From 630D-37 sp037447295 (GTDB taxonomy: Bacteria > Chloroflexota > Anaerolineae > Anaerolineales > Villigracilaceae), in assembly GCA_037447295.1 (NCBI GenBank), contig JBBIGZ010000009.1, positions 8,923-72,922 on the forward strand: a stretch of 64,000 bases of DNA. The letters are read 5' to 3'. Below, piece by piece: positions 61,054-64,000 of the stretch. Both the position numbers and the translations under genes were made by a program. Each line of letters begins with the position of its first letter. Position 1 is the stretch's first letter. A model generated the notes under the pieces. It was not told the DNA's origin, searched no databases, and saw nothing but the letters and a program-made list of their open reading frames with translations.

Positions 61054-62013
61054 ATGCCAACTGCTCTTATCACCGGAATTACGGGACAGGATGGTTCGTA
61101 TTTAGCCGAGTTCCTTTTGCAAAAGGGATATCGCGTAGTGGGCATGGTTCGCCGCGCCAGCACGCATAACTATGAACGCATTCAGCATTTGCTGGATCAG
61201 ATCACGCTGGTGCAAGGGGATTTGCACGATCAGGGCTCGTTGCTGGGGATTCTGGAGGAATACGAACCGGATGAAGTGTATAACCTGGCGGCGCAATCGT
61301 TCGTGCCTACTTCCTGGAATCAGCCGGCACTGACGGCTGAGGTGACGGCATTGGGAGTGACGCGTATGTTGGAGGCCATCCGCTACGTGAACCCGAAAAT
61401 CCGTTTTTACCAGGCTTCTTCGAGTGAAATGTTTGGCAAGGTGCTGGAAGTGCCCCAACGCGAGACGACGCCGTTCTATCCGCGTAGTCCATATGGCGTG
61501 GCGAAGGTCTATGGACACTGGATCACGGTGAATTATCGCGAATCCTTTGGTCTGTTCGCGGTTTCGGGCATTTTGTTCAATCACGAGAGCCCGCGGCGGG
61601 GGTTAGAATTCGTCACACGCAAGATTTCCGATGGTGTGGCACGTATTAAGCTAGGGTTGGCAAAAGAGCTTCGTCTGGGCAATTTGGAGGCCCGTCGCGA
61701 TTGGGGCTTTGCCGGCGATTACGTGCAGGCGATGTGGCTTATGTTGCAACAAGAACAGGCGGAGGATTTCGTCATCGGTACGGGCGAGACACACTCGGTG
61801 CGCGAATTCTGTGAGTTGGCGTTTGGGCATGTGGGGCTGGACTATCGCGATTTCGTCGTGCAGGATGAGCGCTTCTACCGCCCGGCCGAAGTGGACCTGC
61901 TGGTGGCCGATCCCTCCAAAGCGCATGCGAAATTAGGCTGGGAGCCGAGTGTTTCATTCCCGGAGCTCGTCAAGATGATGGTGGATGCGGATTTGGAGCG
62001 GTTGAAACGATGA
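61054..62013 (+). CDS. gmd: GDP-mannose 4,6-dehydratase
   Basis: 319 residues, extended SDR. TALITGITGQDGSYLAEFLL (NADP site), NLAAQSFVPTSWNQP, SSSEMFGKV, YGVAKVYGHW (Tyr-Lys catalytic pair), FNHESPRRG and GNLEARRDWGFAGDYV are the GMD signatures. It converts GDP-D-mannose to GDP-4-keto-6-deoxymannose, the precursor of rhamnose- and fucose-type sugars. ATG 61054 gives the family N-terminus. ATGA overlap with the following membrane protein suggests a surface polysaccharide or glycoprotein locus continuing beyond the window. Confidence 0.96.
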   Translation: MPTALITGITGQDGSYLAEFLLQKGYRVVGMVRRASTHNYERIQHLLDQITLVQGDLHDQGSLLGILEEYEPDEVYNLAAQSFVPTSWNQPALTAEVTALGVTRMLEAIRYVNPKIRFYQASSSEMFGKVLEVPQRETTPFYPRSPYGVAKVYGHWITVNYRESFGLFAVSGILFNHESPRRGLEFVTRKISDGVARIKLGLAKELRLGNLEARRDWGFAGDYVQAMWLMLQQEQAEDFVIGTGETHSVREFCELAFGHVGLDYRDFVVQDERFYRPAEVDLLVADPSKAHAKLGWEPSVSFPELVKMMVDADLERLKR

Positions 62014-64000
62014 GATGGCGACGCGTTGTCATTTCGATAATTTTCGGACTAGTATCAGCCATATTTGCGGATGCATACTGGCTAAGCGGAATGTTTGGTC
62101 CGGAAAGCAAACGCTTGATCTTCGGCGTAGCATTGAGTGGAATTGTTTCCGCCGTCATTGTGTTCATTTTTTACCCATGGGCAGAGAAACGTCTGCAAGA
62201 TCCAAAACTAGCGCGCTGGAAGTTGATTGTAAGTAGTATGCTGCTAGGAGCTCTTCTCTTCTTTGGTGGTACCTCTCAATGGATTGAAAAACCGACCTAT
62301 GCAACACTTCTTTTACCGAGACACCGCCTGGAGATAAAAGTATTCGGTGATACACAGACTTCGTTACAGATGCTCTGGTTTACTACATCCTTGGGGGATA
62401 TTTCGTTTAACGATGTTAGGCAGCACGGCTGGCAACGCCAAGAAGATATCTTGAACCTGCGTGATCCTTCCGAAAATTACCTTGAATGGATAGGGAAAGC
62501 TGGAAGCGAGGTTCAAATTGTCTTCCAAAGCAATCAACCAGTTCGGATGCAAGTGTTCTGGAACGGTAAAGTGGCAAACATCGAAGTACCTAAGGGCAGA
62601 TATGTGTATCGAAAGATACTGCCAGTTCCACCATACACATCCCCATTCTTTGTATGGGTATTGGGATTGGGGATTTTTAGCGCTCTAAGTTTTGCTTTTT
62701 TACTCTGGATTTGGCCTGAAAAAGCAAAGTGGACAGAAGATACTGCACAGTGGCTAGCAAGCGACAAACCGTATGCTCGCTGGGAAATAGTACTCTTGAT
62801 TAGCGTATTGCGTGCCCGGAATCTAGAAAACACTTTTCCATCCGTAGATGAGTTTCGTCATCTGTTTGGCGCCCGCCAGATGGTGGAAGAGGGCACCATC
62901 CCTGAATATCAAAGGAGCTTTTGGACGGTGACAGTGCCGGTGATGCTGGCTTTTCGCATCTTCGGTGTTCACATCTGGTCTGCCCGCTTGATGGGGGTTA
63001 TTTTCAATGTACTCGGCTTGATTCCTTTCTACCTGGTAGGACGAAAATTCAACCGTACGGTAGCCCTGTGGGCAGCTTTCCTTTATGCGACCAATCCGCT
63101 GCTCATCTTTTTTGCACGCATGATAAGAGAATATGCCTACTATCCTTTCTATTTTTCCTTAGTCGCCTATGTCATGACGATATTTTTAGAGAGGTTCCCT
63201 TCAAGGTTTTCCTTTCGTCATCACTGGAGATACCTGCTTCATCCCAGGCTATTGATCCCGGCAATCTTTCTTGGATTGCCAATAGCCTATGCGCTCTACG
63301 ATAATCTATCTACTTTCAAGTTGATCTTCTTTTCCTTCCTTTCTCTTGCAATGGTTATTTTGACAAAAATAAATTGGCAAGATTGGGTCAACCGCGCTCT
63401 TGGTGCAATCGGATTCATGTTCGGCATCATCGCAGCTTTTTGGTTATATGCCACAAGCGAATTCTTTCTGACATTCAGAACCACACCCCTTCGATACTTT
63501 TTCTTCAACCCACCCGAACAGTGGTATTTCAACCGGGCTGTTGTCCTTGCAATTCTGGCAGTAGGCGCCTATATCTATTTTTCCTTTGCAACGCGCTCAA
63601 AACGCGAGCTTCTTGCTTTTATACAAGCAAACTTTTTGATTTACCTGGCTTTTTTCACTTTCACAGATAACTTTTCCAGACCATTCCGACTTCGTCACAT
63701 GATGATCACGGAAATCTGGTTTGTGCTGATGATTGCCCTAGGCAGTCTGCTTCTATGGAGATTTGTTGTTTTGACCAACGATTCTTTGCATTTTCGAGTC
63801 TTAGCCATGGTGATTTTTTTTATAAGTTTCATGAATCCATCCCAAATTCTAGCTCCCTCTACTTCTGCCAGCTCTTTTCCGCCAGTTTCTGAAGACTTCG
63901 TCACAAATGAAACAGCTCTGCACAACTTTATGTTAAAAAACGCCAGGCCAAATGATATACTTATTGCCAGCACTTACAGATATTATGCGCTGTGGACTCG
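62010..64000 (+). CDS. Large GT-C-like membrane glycosyltransferase, 3' end outside window
   Basis: 663 codons with no stop before the right edge. The start overlaps the gmd stop (ATGA). Two membrane segments and a beta-rich outer domain (about 95-210) precede a third TM (near 220-235) and a soluble region, followed at about 270 by VDEFRHLFGARQMVEEGTIP, which has the acidic motif of GT-C (ArnT/PMT-like) transferases. Many hydrophobic segments then run to the edge (RLMGVIFNVLGLIPFYLVGR, NPLLIFFARMIREYAYY). Composition is visibly more AT-rich than gmd, suggesting horizontal origin. It probably glycosylates lipid or protein with a polyprenyl-linked sugar. Confidence 0.78.
   Translation, partial: MRWRRVVISIIFGLVSAIFADAYWLSGMFGPESKRLIFGVALSGIVSAVIVFIFYPWAEKRLQDPKLARWKLIVSSMLLGALLFFGGTSQWIEKPTYATLLLPRHRLEIKVFGDTQTSLQMLWFTTSLGDISFNDVRQHGWQRQEDILNLRDPSENYLEWIGKAGSEVQIVFQSNQPVRMQVFWNGKVANIEVPKGRYVYRKILPVPPYTSPFFVWVLGLGIFSALSFAFLLWIWPEKAKWTEDTAQWLASDKPYARWEIVLLISVLRARNLENTFPSVDEFRHLFGARQMVEEGTIPEYQRSFWTVTVPVMLAFRIFGVHIWSARLMGVIFNVLGLIPFYLVGRKFNRTVALWAAFLYATNPLLIFFARMIREYAYYPFYFSLVAYVMTIFLERFPSRFSFRHHWRYLLHPRLLIPAIFLGLPIAYALYDNLSTFKLIFFSFLSLAMVILTKINWQDWVNRALGAIGFMFGIIAAFWLYATSEFFLTFRTTPLRYFFFNPPEQWYFNRAVVLAILAVGAYIYFSFATRSKRELLAFIQANFLIYLAFFTFTDNFSRPFRLRHMMITEIWFVLMIALGSLLLWRFVVLTNDSLHFRVLAMVIFFISFMNPSQILAPSTSASSFPPVSEDFVTNETALHNFMLKNARPNDILIASTYRYYALWT

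Overview
The window looks like a piece of chromosome from a Chloroflexota bacterium, most likely of the Anaerolineae type. This is inferred from the mix of genes rather than from any marker: a DnaB-DnaD-DnaI-like primosome block, an RCK-linked APC transporter, Pro/Thr-rich lipoproteins, large GAF/PAS histidine kinases, and intergenic regions carrying short degenerate tandem repeats. The sequence is GC-rich by eye, except for membrane-protein genes near the left end (2720-5759) and at the right edge (62010-64000), which are more AT-rich. Genes are densely packed, with many ATGA/TGATG stop-start overlaps. No gap between genes exceeds 300 bases, and no phage, intact insertion sequence or CRISPR array is visible.

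Layout. 1-2552: PHP phosphoesterase (cut by the left edge) and uvrC. 2720-5759: two overlapping polytopic membrane proteins (GT-C-like). 5868-6019: tRNA-Pro(GGG) with promoter and terminator. 6043-6441: small membrane protein. 6619-13542: apparent operon of SCP2 protein, aldehyde ferredoxin oxidoreductase, NAD(P)HX repair fusion, aminotransferase and pckA, with a -10 element in front and a strong terminator behind. 13609-22167, minus strand: KimA-like transporter, two TrkA/RCK proteins, threonine synthase, histidine kinase, metallo-beta-lactamase-fold protein and asparaginase, packed like one long operon. 22202-25486: 1094-residue membrane histidine kinase, divergent from pknB-rpe (25688-27384). 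27539-29445: rnz-pfkA. 29458-32678, minus: MFS transporter, baseplate-J-like membrane protein, ruvX. 32780-34216, minus: FHA protein, then lipB. 34282-34993: broken DNA methyltransferase and a highly structured inverted-repeat segment. 34994-36025, minus: SDR-type threonine dehydrogenase. 36095-40866: lipoprotein, then a peptide-type ABC transporter whose binding protein is circularly permuted. 41047-41637: bifunctional-nuclease family. 41854-45176: dnaB, dnaD-like and a tandem-AAA+ helicase loader. 45285-48157: pyrimidine-nucleoside phosphorylase and comM. 48268-49602: FAD oxidoreductase. 49762-56208: mscL, uvrD/pcrA, M3 peptidase, chrA, msrP, msrQ. 56216-58873: C39-TPR protein and M20 peptidase. 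58861-60981, minus: dehydrogenase fusion. 61054-64000: gmd and a GT-C-like membrane protein cut by the right edge, probably the start of a surface polysaccharide locus.

Biology. Central metabolism is represented by PEP carboxykinase, phosphofructokinase, ribulose-phosphate epimerase, tungsten-type aldehyde oxidation and amino-acid or peptide use (asparaginase, threonine synthase and dehydrogenase, M3 and M20 peptidases, peptide ABC transporter), consistent with a fermentative heterotroph. The most unusual items are the circularly permuted family-5 substrate-binding protein, the duplicated DnaC/DnaI-like ATPase in the primosome operon, nine intergenic clusters of a 7-base degenerate repeat plus one 8-base array, the folded 97-base element at 34880-34976, and three genes whose -10 box lies exactly 6 bases from the ATG (predicted leaderless mRNAs).
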